Positions 1 to 5,942 of a DNA stretch of 6,214 bases are shown here, one piece after another. Under the pieces are notes generated by a model. That model saw nothing but the letters and a program-made list of their open reading frames with translations. It was not told the DNA's origin and ran no database searches. The first letter of the stretch is position 1; each line of letters begins with the position of its first letter. Both the position numbers and the translations under genes were made by a program. The DNA is from an uncultured Clostridia bacterium. Lineage in GTDB: Bacteria > Bacillota > Clostridia > Oscillospirales > Oscillospiraceae. The stretch covers positions 1 through 6,214 of the forward strand of contig CAMEWZ010000095.1 in assembly GCA_945946745.1 (NCBI GenBank), in the 5' to 3' direction.

Positions 1-61
1 CTCAAACACGAGGCCTGCCGTTTTGGGTGCTACCGGGCGATTATTATGCGCTTACCTTTAT

Positions 62-2707
62 TTATGCGTTTTGTGCTGTTTCGCCGGTTTTTCCGGACTT
101 TTTTCCCATCCTCTGTTTCCGGAGCAGCACCGCCGCCAGTACCAGAAGCACGCCTCCCCCGGCGGCGGGCAGGAGCCATCCGCTGTCCTTCTCCTGGATC
201 AGCGCCAGGGCGTCCTCCGTTCCCTCCAGCGGAAATACCAGATAGCTGCCATCCGTCTCGGTCTGGACGGGATGCCAATCCCCATTGCTTCGCACCAGCA
301 AAATCCCGTTTTTTCCGCCCTCTGGCAGACACAGGCGGCCCTGGGTCACGCCCTCCGGCTCCGTCATGGACAAGCGCCAGCCTTGCAGCAGGGTCTGACC
401 CTCCGTCAACTCCGGCGGCGTATCCAACTCTGTCACGCTTACCTGGGCATCCTCGGTAAATTCGCCCTGGAGCAGCAGCACCGGCTGGTCATTTTCCTGG
501 GCATCGCTGGCCAGGGTCGCCAGGTGCCGGACATATTGGGCCTCGAAGGTTTGGTTAAACACAATATTGCGCAGGCTCGCTTCATCCAGCCCCTTCCAGC
601 AGGCACTGTAGCCCTCCTTCTCCGGAATGGCAGGCAGATGCTCGGCGCTGAGGCTGCCCCCGGAGGGGACGGTGAACTGCCGCTTGCTGCCGTCGGCGAA
701 CAGGAAGGTAAGCTTCACATTGCCAAACAGCTCCGGCAGCTCCTCCAGGGCAAAGAATGCCCGCTCCTTCAGCGGCTGGGCCATGGTGTCGTAGCTGATG
801 CCGTCAATGCCGCCCAGATCCCGTTCTACCGGCAGATAATAGTTGCCCGAAATGGGGATTTCCACATCGTCGTGGGTATTGTCCTCCGTGCCGCCCAGCA
901 CAGCGCCCAGCTTTTCCACCCCGTTCAGTTCCACCATACAACGGCAGTCCGTGACAATGGCTGCGCTGCCCGCGATGCCGCCCACGTTGGTCTTACCCGA
1001 CAGGGTGCATTTGGCGCTGCTTTCCCGGATGAAGCCCATGCTCTGGCCGGAAACGCCGCCTATATAGCTTGCGTCCTCGCAGCTGAGGCTGCCGGTATTT
1101 TGACTTTTCTTCACCAATCCCAGGGACTGCAGCCCCACGATTCCACCGCCGCAGCGCTTTCCCACGGTGACCTCGCCGTTGTTTTCGCAGCTTAGAATCA
1201 CCGCCCGCAGCTGGCTTTCAAAATTGAGGGAGTGATTGCCTTGAATCTGCCAATCGTCCTCGGGATCCAGGTCGTTTTCCAAAGCCATGGCGCCGGTGAT
1301 GCCGCCAACGTTCAAATCCCCCAGCACCGCGCCGTTGTTGACGCAGTTTTCAACCTTGCCGCTGAGATCCTCCGGGGTATCCTTGTCCGAAACGTCCTCA
1401 ATGCTGCCGCCCATGGTTTGGGACACATTGCCCAGGGTGGTGCTCATGGCGCTGACCTGGCTTTGCAGGGTGTGCAGGTTGTTGCTCAAGGTGCCCACCG
1501 CGCTTTGGGTGGTTTCGCTCATCCCCTGCAACGTCTGTCCCATGCCGGACAGGCTGCTGCTGATCCCGTTCCGGGCGGCAGTAACGGTATCCGCATCCGG
1601 CAGGCTGGGATTTTTGGGGTCGGGGAGCAGCAGCTCCACCGCATCGCTGGCGTCCTGTACCTGGCCGTACAGCGTGCCCACCTGTCCGTAAATGGCGTCC
1701 CCGGTACTCTGGACGTTGGCGGCGGTGCGGCTGACAGTGCTGCCCATGGCGGACAGCTGCTTTTGCAGGATTTGCAGGGCGTCTTCCTCGTATTCCACCA
1801 GGGCGGTGGGTTCCATCTGACCCACAATGCCGCCCACTTCCTTCCGGCCCAGAATCTGCGCCCGGTTCTCGCAGTCCAGAATGTAGCCGCTCTGGGTGCC
1901 CGCGATGCCGCCGATGTTATAGCCCATATGCTGATAGCCCACCGCGCCCAGATTGAGGCATTTCCGGATGACACCGCTGCTGTTGCCCGCAATGCCGCCG
2001 ATATCCGTGGCGGTGTTCGCAGACTCGGAATTCATCATGCTTTCCAGGGTGATGTCCGACAAGGATACGGTGTTTTCCTGAGCGGTGGTATTGACCTCCG
2101 CCCGGTTGGTGCAGCTGCGAATCACGCCGCTGTTCTTTCCCACAATACCGCCCACAAAATGGTTGCCGTGAACCACGCCTTCCACGCGGCAGTTTTCCAG
2201 GATGCCGCCGACGGCATTGATGCCCACCAGGCCGCCCACGTTGTCCCCGCCAGAGATCTCCCCCACAAAGGTGCAGTCGGAAATGGTGCCGGCATTGCTG
2301 CCCGCGATGCCGCCCACCTGGGCACGGCTGCCCTGGGGCGCCACCCGGCCCTGGACGTTCAGATTCCGCACCTGGGCGGTGTCCGTCAGATACCGGAACA
2401 GGCCCTGGGTCGAGCCTTCCGCCGTAATGGACAGCCCTAAAATGGTATGTCCCTTGCCGTCAAAGGTGCCGCTGAAGCTGGGGATTCCGTCAAACGCCAC
2501 CCCCGTTAGATCCAGATCCGCCGTCAGTGTCACTTCCCTATTCCGGCTGTAGCTGTCCAGGCGGCAGCTTTCGGCGAAGGACAGGAATTTTTTCACCGTG
2601 GAGATGGTCACTTTTTCTGTCTTCTCCGTCTCCGCCGCCAGCGTGGGCAGCGCCATGCTCAGCAGCAGACTGAAGCACACAATCCCGCTCAGCAATCGTT
2701 TACGCAT
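62..2707 (-). CDS. Exported, membrane-anchored GLUG-repeat beta-helix protein with helical insert
   Basis: This 881-residue protein probably acts outside the membrane as a partner of the MMPL transporter encoded just upstream. Its molecular function is unknown. Residues 1-25 form a signal peptide (MRKR, hydrophobic core, cleavage near TLA/AE). GLUG motifs of the form [VI]GGI.G lie at residues 131, 157, 185, 236, 265, 291, 467, 520, 549 and 575, with weaker copies at 600 and 631; such repeats are expected to build a beta-helix. Residues about 297-447 interrupt them with a Ser/Gln/Thr-rich, helix-like stretch. Residues about 664-726 resemble an InlB-B/Flg_new repeat (VPSGGSL, then KEGY..CWKG, then FEAQY). 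A single TM helix (about 844-862) is followed by a basic tail (RKQRMGKK); there is no LPXTG motif, so membrane anchoring is likely. The ATG at 2707 has a good ribosome site and overlaps the transporter stop by 8 bp. The reading frame is intact. Confidence 0.9.
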   Translation of the reverse strand: MRKRLLSGIVCFSLLLSMALPTLAAETEKTEKVTISTVKKFLSFAESCRLDSYSRNREVTLTADLDLTGVAFDGIPSFSGTFDGKGHTILGLSITAEGSTQGLFRYLTDTAQVRNLNVQGRVAPQGSRAQVGGIAGSNAGTISDCTFVGEISGGDNVGGLVGINAVGGILENCRVEGVVHGNHFVGGIVGKNSGVIRSCTNRAEVNTTAQENTVSLSDITLESMMNSESANTATDIGGIAGNSSGVIRKCLNLGAVGYQHMGYNIGGIAGTQSGYILDCENRAQILGRKEVGGIVGQMEPTALVEYEEDALQILQKQLSAMGSTVSRTAANVQSTGDAIYGQVGTLYGQVQDASDAVELLLPDPKNPSLPDADTVTAARNGISSSLSGMGQTLQGMSETTQSAVGTLSNNLHTLQSQVSAMSTTLGNVSQTMGGSIEDVSDKDTPEDLSGKVENCVNNGAVLGDLNVGGITGAMALENDLDPEDDWQIQGNHSLNFESQLRAVILSCENNGEVTVGKRCGGGIVGLQSLGLVKKSQNTGSLSCEDASYIGGVSGQSMGFIRESSAKCTLSGKTNVGGIAGSAAIVTDCRCMVELNGVEKLGAVLGGTEDNTHDDVEIPISGNYYLPVERDLGGIDGISYDTMAQPLKERAFFALEELPELFGNVKLTFLFADGSKRQFTVPSGGSLSAEHLPAIPEKEGYSACWKGLDEASLRNIVFNQTFEAQYVRHLATLASDAQENDQPVLLLQGEFTEDAQVSVTELDTPPELTEGQTLLQGWRLSMTEPEGVTQGRLCLPEGGKNGILLVRSNGDWHPVQTETDGSYLVFPLEGTEDALALIQEKDSGWLLPAAGGGVLLVLAAVLLRKQRMGKKSGKTGETAQNA
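893..2317 (-). repeat. GLUG repeat tract, split in two blocks
   Basis: This tract codes for the tandem GLUG repeats of the surface protein. The first block is residues 131-296 (bases 1820-2317, six repeats) and the second is residues 448-605 (bases 893-1366). A typical unit is [VI]GGI.G....I..C.N..V, about 26-30 residues, and its Cys falls 14 residues after the motif start in four of the first five units. At the DNA level the repeats show as recurring plus-strand words such as gatgccgcc near 974, 1911 and 2305. The family is common in Firmicute surface proteins, but the ligand is not predictable from the repeats. Confidence 0.8.
1367..1819 (-). other. Helical insert inside one GLUG repeat
   Basis: Residues about 297-447 of the GLUG protein separate the two halves of a single repeat. 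VGGIVG is at 291 and the matching strand, VENCVNNGAV, resumes at 452, where an uninterrupted unit would need only about 14 residues. The insert is rich in Leu, Ser, Gln, Thr and Met with helix-compatible spacing (LQILQKQLSAMGSTVS and LQSQVSAMSTTLGNVSQTMG). A Pro/Asp-rich break at 361-372 suggests two helical arms. Similar low-complexity helical stretches occur in the extracellular regions of YhgE/Pip-type and MMPL-type proteins. A role in contacting the transporter is inference. Confidence 0.6.
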
Positions 2708-5150
2708 GGTCTACTCCTCCTTCTTCCTGGGATTCCGGCGTGATCTGGCCCCCGGTGGCTACCGAGGCATCCAGCTGGCCGTGGAGGATGCCGTCAAAAT
2801 CCGCATCCACCACGCCGGAGATATAGCCCCGCACGTGCCCCTTGACCCGGACGGTGCCGTTGGTGCTTCTGGCCCGGGGCTCCATGGTTTTCAGCTTGAA
2901 GCTGGTGCGGTTGATAATGGAGTCGCCCAGCACCAGGAACGCGGGCAGCACAAACAGCACCAGGAAAATGGAGATGATGGTGCCCCGGCCCAGGCACAAG
3001 CCCATGGTGGACACCACCGGCTGGGCGGACAGATTGCCGATCAGCAGTCCGGCGGAGGCCAGAATGGTGCCGGAGGTAAACACCGTGGGGAAGGCGGCGT
3101 TCAGCGCCTGGACGATGGCCTCCTTATGGGGCATACAGGTTTTCAGCTCCTGGTAATGGCTGGAAATGACGATGGCATAGTCAATATTCGCGCCCATCTG
3201 AATGGCCTGGACAATCAGATAGCCCAGGAAGTACAGCGGCTGTCCCATTAGTGTGGGGAAAGAGAAGTTGATCCAGATACTGCCCAAAATCACCGCGATG
3301 AGCAGCACCGGCAGTCCCGCCGACTGGAAAGTAAACAGCAGCACCACAATGACGAAGAAGGACGACAGCACCGAAATCAGCAGATTGTCCCGGCCGAAGG
3401 AGGCAGACAGATCCCGGGAGCTGGTGGAGTTGCCCACCACATAGTAATCCCCGTCATAATACTTGCCCAGGATCTGCCGCATCTGGCTTAAGAAAGCGAA
3501 GGTTTCCTCGCTTTCCTCCGGCAGGTTTAGGTAGACCACCATCCGGCTGTAGGTATCGTTCTGAAGCTGGGCCTGGGCGCTGTCCAGCTGGGCAAACAGG
3601 TCGTCAATGGATTGTTGGTCATCGCTGGACAGATGGATGTTGTGATCCTGAAGCTGATTTTTTAAGAACAGCAGCATGTCAAACAGGGGCACCTCGTAGT
3701 CCTCCACGCCGCTGAGAATCGCCCCGTACTGATCCTCCTCCGCCGCGTAGGCGCTGTAAATCAGCTGCATCACCTCATAGTCCATTCCCACCACCTCGGA
3801 AAGCTCCCGGGGATTTAGCGCGTCGGTGAGCTTGTAGCCGTCCATGGCCTCAATGCCGGCAAGGCCCAGGGTGGACTTCACCTCAGGGCACGCCTGCAAA
3901 TCCTGGAGCACCTGGCTTTCCGCTTCATAGTCGCCGCTGGGAAGCACCAGCGCCACCATGTTGCTGGTGCCGAAGGTGTCCTTGATCTTAAAATAGGCGT
4001 TCTGCCGTTCGGACATTTTGGCGGTTTTCAGGTCGTTGTAGCTGTAGGCGAAGGGGCACTGGCTGCTCAGCCAGAAGGCCCCCACCAGCACCAGGATAAA
4101 CAGGGGCGGCACCACCCGCCGGGTTTTGACGGCAAATTTGCCCACAAAGGTGATGTTGGGCAGCAGCTTTTTATGCCGGGTGCGGTCGATGAAGGGACAG
4201 AACAGCACCAGCAGCCCCGGCATCAGCGTAAACACCGACAGCAGACTCAGCAGGATGGCCTTAATCAGCACAACGGCCATATCCATGCCAACCCGGAACT
4301 CCATAAAGCCCAGGGCAGCCAGACCGCTGACCGTGGTCAGTGAGGAGGCGCTGATCTCCGGGATGGCCTTGCTCAGAGCGGCAATGGCCGCCTCCCGGGC
4401 ATCCAGCGTCTCGTGCTCATCGGAAAACCGGTGGCACAGAATGATGGCATAGTCAATGGCCAGGGCCAGCTGGAGCACCACGGCGATGGAGTCGGAAATA
4501 AAGCTGATCTTGCCGCACAGAAAATTGGTGCCCATGTTCATCAGCGCCGCCGCGCCGAAGGTGATCAGCAGCACCGGCACCTCCATATACGCCCGGGAGG
4601 TCAGCACCAGCACCACCACAATGATGACCACCGCCACCAGCAGGATGGTATTCATTTCCTCCTGCAGTGTGGCGTTTTCGTCATAGCCAACCAACGTATC
4701 CACATACACATCATACCCGCGCAAGGCCTGGCGAATGCCCTCCATGGCGTCCAGGCTGATCTGGTCATTGGTCTGTCCCGCGAAGCTTACGTCATATAAG
4801 GCGGAAGTATCTTTATAATGGTCAGAAGTATCGTCAAATGTGACCATGTCCACCCCGTCGATGCCCTGGATGATCTCCAGGAGCTCCTCCGCAGTTTCAT
4901 AGGTAATGTTGGACACCATCACCCGGGCTGTGCCGTAGGTGACGAAGTTTGCGTTCATGGCGTCAATGCCCTGCCGGGTTTCCGTGTCCTCGGGCAGGTA
5001 TTTCGTCACATCGTTCTCCACCTCCACCCAGTTCATGGAAAAAATGCAGAACACAAACGCGAACACATACAGCAGGAAGAACAGGTTCCGCTTGTCCACG
5101 ATAAAGGTGGCGAGCTTTACAAAAAAGCCGCCGGATTTCTTCTCGCTCAT
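2700..5150 (-). CDS. RND-superfamily MMPL-type transporter
   Basis: This 816-residue inner-membrane transporter is probably a proton-driven exporter of lipid-like or other hydrophobic compounds; its substrate cannot be read from the sequence. It has the duplicated RND layout. TM1 is at about 23-39, followed by an extracytoplasmic loop (40-165), TM2-6 (about 167-317), TM7 (347-363), a second large loop (364-588) and TM8-12 (about 590-741). Asp-Tyr pairs sit in TM4 (LAIDYAII, D233-Y234) and TM10 (ANIDYAIV, D657-Y658), where MmpL3-type proteins carry their proton-relay pairs. The tail (742-816) is unusual and is reported separately. The ATG at 5150 is preferred because it has GGAGG five bases upstream. 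A longer frame from a TTG at 5162 would begin inside that ribosome site. This is the first gene of a two-gene operon with the GLUG protein, divergent from a TetR-type regulator that is its likely repressor. No frameshift or truncation is seen. Confidence 0.93.
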   Translation of the reverse strand: MSEKKSGGFFVKLATFIVDKRNLFFLLYVFAFVFCIFSMNWVEVENDVTKYLPEDTETRQGIDAMNANFVTYGTARVMVSNITYETAEELLEIIQGIDGVDMVTFDDTSDHYKDTSALYDVSFAGQTNDQISLDAMEGIRQALRGYDVYVDTLVGYDENATLQEEMNTILLVAVVIIVVVLVLTSRAYMEVPVLLITFGAAALMNMGTNFLCGKISFISDSIAVVLQLALAIDYAIILCHRFSDEHETLDAREAAIAALSKAIPEISASSLTTVSGLAALGFMEFRVGMDMAVVLIKAILLSLLSVFTLMPGLLVLFCPFIDRTRHKKLLPNITFVGKFAVKTRRVVPPLFILVLVGAFWLSSQCPFAYSYNDLKTAKMSERQNAYFKIKDTFGTSNMVALVLPSGDYEAESQVLQDLQACPEVKSTLGLAGIEAMDGYKLTDALNPRELSEVVGMDYEVMQLIYSAYAAEEDQYGAILSGVEDYEVPLFDMLLFLKNQLQDHNIHLSSDDQQSIDDLFAQLDSAQAQLQNDTYSRMVVYLNLPEESEETFAFLSQMRQILGKYYDGDYYVVGNSTSSRDLSASFGRDNLLISVLSSFFVIVVLLFTFQSAGLPVLLIAVILGSIWINFSFPTLMGQPLYFLGYLIVQAIQMGANIDYAIVISSHYQELKTCMPHKEAIVQALNAAFPTVFTSGTILASAGLLIGNLSAQPVVSTMGLCLGRGTIISIFLVLFVLPAFLVLGDSIINRTSFKLKTMEPRARSTNGTVRVKGHVRGYISGVVDADFDGILHGQLDASVATGGQITPESQEEGGVDHA
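2714..2720 (-). promoter_or_regulatory. Ribosome binding site of the GLUG gene, inside the MMPL gene
   Basis: The minus strand reads GGAGGAG, six bases before the ATG at 2707. The site lies within the last codons of the transporter (Glu-Glu-Gly-Gly-Val-Asp-His-Ala). With the 8-bp stop/start overlap (2700-2707), this supports translational coupling and fixes the start of the GLUG protein. Confidence 0.85.
2742..2858 (-). other. Beta-solenoid-like cytoplasmic tail of the transporter
   Basis: Residues 765-803 alternate small or hydrophobic residues with polar ones at nearly every second position (GTVRVKGHVRGYISG, then VVDADFDGILHGQLDA). This resembles the G-x-[IV]-x-G rhythm of bactofilin-like beta-helices. 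After TM12 the segment should be cytoplasmic. The similarity is a pattern match by eye, not a demonstrated homology. Confidence 0.45.
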
Positions 5151-5155
5151 AGGCG

Positions 5156-5160
5156 CCTCC
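5156..5160 (-). promoter_or_regulatory. Ribosome binding site of the MMPL gene
   Basis: GGAGG on the minus strand lies five bases before the ATG at 5150. It overlaps an in-frame TTG at 5162, so that TTG is an unlikely start. Confidence 0.85.
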
Positions 5161-5170
5161 AAAAAACTCC

Positions 5171-5195
5171 AAAATCGGTCACATTCTTAAAATCG
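5171..5195 (-). repeat. CGATTTT direct repeat in the MMPL leader
   Basis: The minus strand carries CGATTTT twice (5195-5189 and 5177-5171), 18 bases apart, in the untranslated leader of the transporter gene. The spacing is not far from two helical turns, so the pair could bind a protein. It could equally be chance in AT-rich DNA. Confidence 0.3.
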
Positions 5196-5203
5196 AACAG
5201 GTA

Positions 5204-5232
5204 TTGATTTTTACAAGCAGGGTTATTATAAT
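5204..5232 (+). promoter_or_regulatory. Sigma-A-type promoter for the tetR-type gene
   Basis: TTGATT (5204-5209) is followed after 17 bases by a perfect TATAAT (5227-5232). Transcription would begin near 5239, leaving a leader of about 85 bases before the regulator ATG at 5324. The -10 is part of the palindrome TATTATAATA (5224-5233), which is also the -10 of the opposing promoter. Confidence 0.7.
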
Positions 5233-5241
5233 AGAAATCAA
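5204..5241. promoter_or_regulatory. Candidate operator: inverted TTGATTT pair around the shared -10
   Basis: TTGATTT (5204-5210) and its exact inverse AAATCAA (5235-5241) flank the shared -10 with a 24-base gap. A third copy, TTGATTT, lies at 5305-5311 just before the regulator ribosome site. A TetR-type dimer bound here would block both promoters. The gap is wide for a single TetR operator, so two separate sites or coincidence are possible. Confidence 0.3.
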
Positions 5242-5253
5242 ACCCCGGGGCAA
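5225..5253 (-). promoter_or_regulatory. Sigma-A-type promoter for the MMPL-GLUG operon
   Basis: On the minus strand TTGCCC (5253-5248) is followed after 17 bases by a perfect TATAAT (5230-5225). Transcription would begin near 5218, leaving a leader of about 68 bases before the ATG at 5150. The -10 overlaps that of the opposing regulator promoter, so RNA polymerase probably cannot occupy both at once. The spacer contains the palindrome CCCCGGGG (5243-5250). Confidence 0.65.
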
Positions 5254-5258
5254 TGGGC

Positions 5259-5282
5259 AAATTGTAAAAAAATTATCAATTT
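5259..5282. promoter_or_regulatory. Candidate operator: AAATTG-N12-CAATTT
   Basis: A 24-bp interrupted palindrome (AAATTG 5259-5264, CAATTT 5277-5282) lies just upstream of the transporter -35 and inside the regulator leader. Its size suits a TetR-type dimer. The AT-rich composition weakens the case, and it competes with the TTGATTT pair as the true operator. Confidence 0.35.
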
Positions 5283-5313
5283 TGCACAGTTCCCCCAATT
5301 TTGTTTGATTTTT

Positions 5314-5318
5314 GGAGG
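5314..5318 (+). promoter_or_regulatory. Ribosome binding site of the tetR-type gene
   Basis: GGAGG lies five bases before the ATG at 5324. An in-frame TTG at 5312 overlaps this site and is rejected as a start. The context TTTTTGGAGGC (5309-5319) also occurs, inverted, before the transporter start (5164-5154). Confidence 0.85.
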
Positions 5319-5323
5319 CCACT

Positions 5324-5896
5324 ATGGCAAGAGCCGAATACCGCAGCGCCATCCGTTCCCGCAAGCTGATCAACGCCGCCCTGGCGGACTTGCTCCAGGA
5401 AAAGCCCCTGGACAAGATCACCGTCACCGACGTGGTGAATCGGGCGCAAATCAACCGGGGCACCTTTTACGCTCACTACGCCGACATCCCCGATGTGATC
5501 CAACACTTGATCCAGAACACCTTTTCCGGTATCCAGGATGCCCTGTCCGATCCCTGCCCCGTCCCATCCCAGATTCCCCAGGTGCTTCTGAAGCGGCTCC
5601 AGCGCATTCTGGAGGAGGATCTGGAGCTGTACCGGAAGATCATGAATTCCAGCGCCTTTGCCCTCATGCAGGAGCAGCTGATCAAAACCGTGCTGGATTA
5701 TCTGTCCCCCCGGGAGGCGGAATTCGGCTTCGACAGCCACGAGCAGTATATGCTGACCATGCGCTTCTGCGCCGGGGGGCTATCCTCCCTGTACCGGGAT
5801 TGGTTCGCGGGGGAACTGCCCTTCTCCCTGGACGAGCTGACTGTCCAAGCGGAGAATCTGCTGCACAGTGTCATGAAAAACACAACTTCCCCATAA
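5324..5896 (+). CDS. TetR/AcrR-family transcriptional regulator
   Basis: This 190-residue protein is of usual length for a TetR-family repressor, a dimer that leaves DNA when it binds a small ligand. The N-terminal DNA-binding domain spans about residues 10-55. Its helix-turn-helix is clear (ITVTDVVNRAQINRGTFYAHY, read as ITVTDVVNRAQ then INRGTFYAHY, 32-52), with the family-typical G-T-F-Y-x-H-Y/F. The C-terminal part (about 75-185) is all-helical and ends in a pattern (AGGLSSLYRDWF, residues 150-161) typical of Firmicute regulators of the TetR_C_8 kind. It is transcribed divergently from the MMPL-GLUG operon, from a promoter sharing its -10, so local repression of that operon and autoregulation are likely. 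The ligand is unknown. The start is the ATG behind GGAGG, and the stop abuts the terminator hairpin. Confidence 0.93.
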   Translation: MARAEYRSAIRSRKLINAALADLLQEKPLDKITVTDVVNRAQINRGTFYAHYADIPDVIQHLIQNTFSGIQDALSDPCPVPSQIPQVLLKRLQRILEEDLELYRKIMNSSAFALMQEQLIKTVLDYLSPREAEFGFDSHEQYMLTMRFCAGGLSSLYRDWFAGELPFSLDELTVQAENLLHSVMKNTTSP

Positions 5897-5897
5897 A

Positions 5898-5930
5898 AAT
5901 GCCCCGGAAAGCTTCGCTTTCCGGGGCATT
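5898..5930. terminator. Bidirectional intrinsic terminator between the tetR-type gene and uxaC
   Basis: A 15-bp perfect stem (AATGCCCCGGAAAGC paired with its complement) closes on a three-base TTC loop. On the minus strand the hairpin merges into a T5 run (5899-5895), a strong intrinsic terminator for uxaC, whose stop lies 12 bases upstream. On the plus strand only three T follow before GC, so termination of the regulator transcript may be weaker. The T run of the minus-strand terminator overlaps the regulator stop codon (5894-5896). Confidence 0.9.
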
Positions 5931-5942
5931 TGCTGTTAGATA

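Noticed and set aside
4..26. Possible hairpin after the GLUG gene (CAAA ... TTTG)
   Set aside because: Only the outer four pairs and a short central palindrome match, with several mismatches and no T run. It is not a convincing terminator; the real one may lie beyond the left edge.
23..1195. Plus-strand open frame of 390 codons antisense to the GLUG gene
   Set aside because: It lies opposite a gene with a signal peptide, repeats and TM anchor. Its product is a low-complexity Gln/Ala/His/Leu-rich translation with no ribosome site, typical of the complement of a GC-rich gene.
1232..2440. Plus-strand open frame of 402 codons antisense to the GLUG repeats
   Set aside because: The repetitive AA-A/D-A-A-H pattern is the mirror of the GGIAG codons of the repeats. 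There is no ribosome site and no recognisable domain.
5151..5162. TTG at 5162 as start of the MMPL transporter
   Set aside because: It overlaps the GGAGG that serves the ATG at 5150, so the ATG is the better start.
5312..5323. TTG at 5312 as start of the TetR-type regulator
   Set aside because: It overlaps the GGAGG at 5314-5318, which is correctly spaced for the ATG at 5324.
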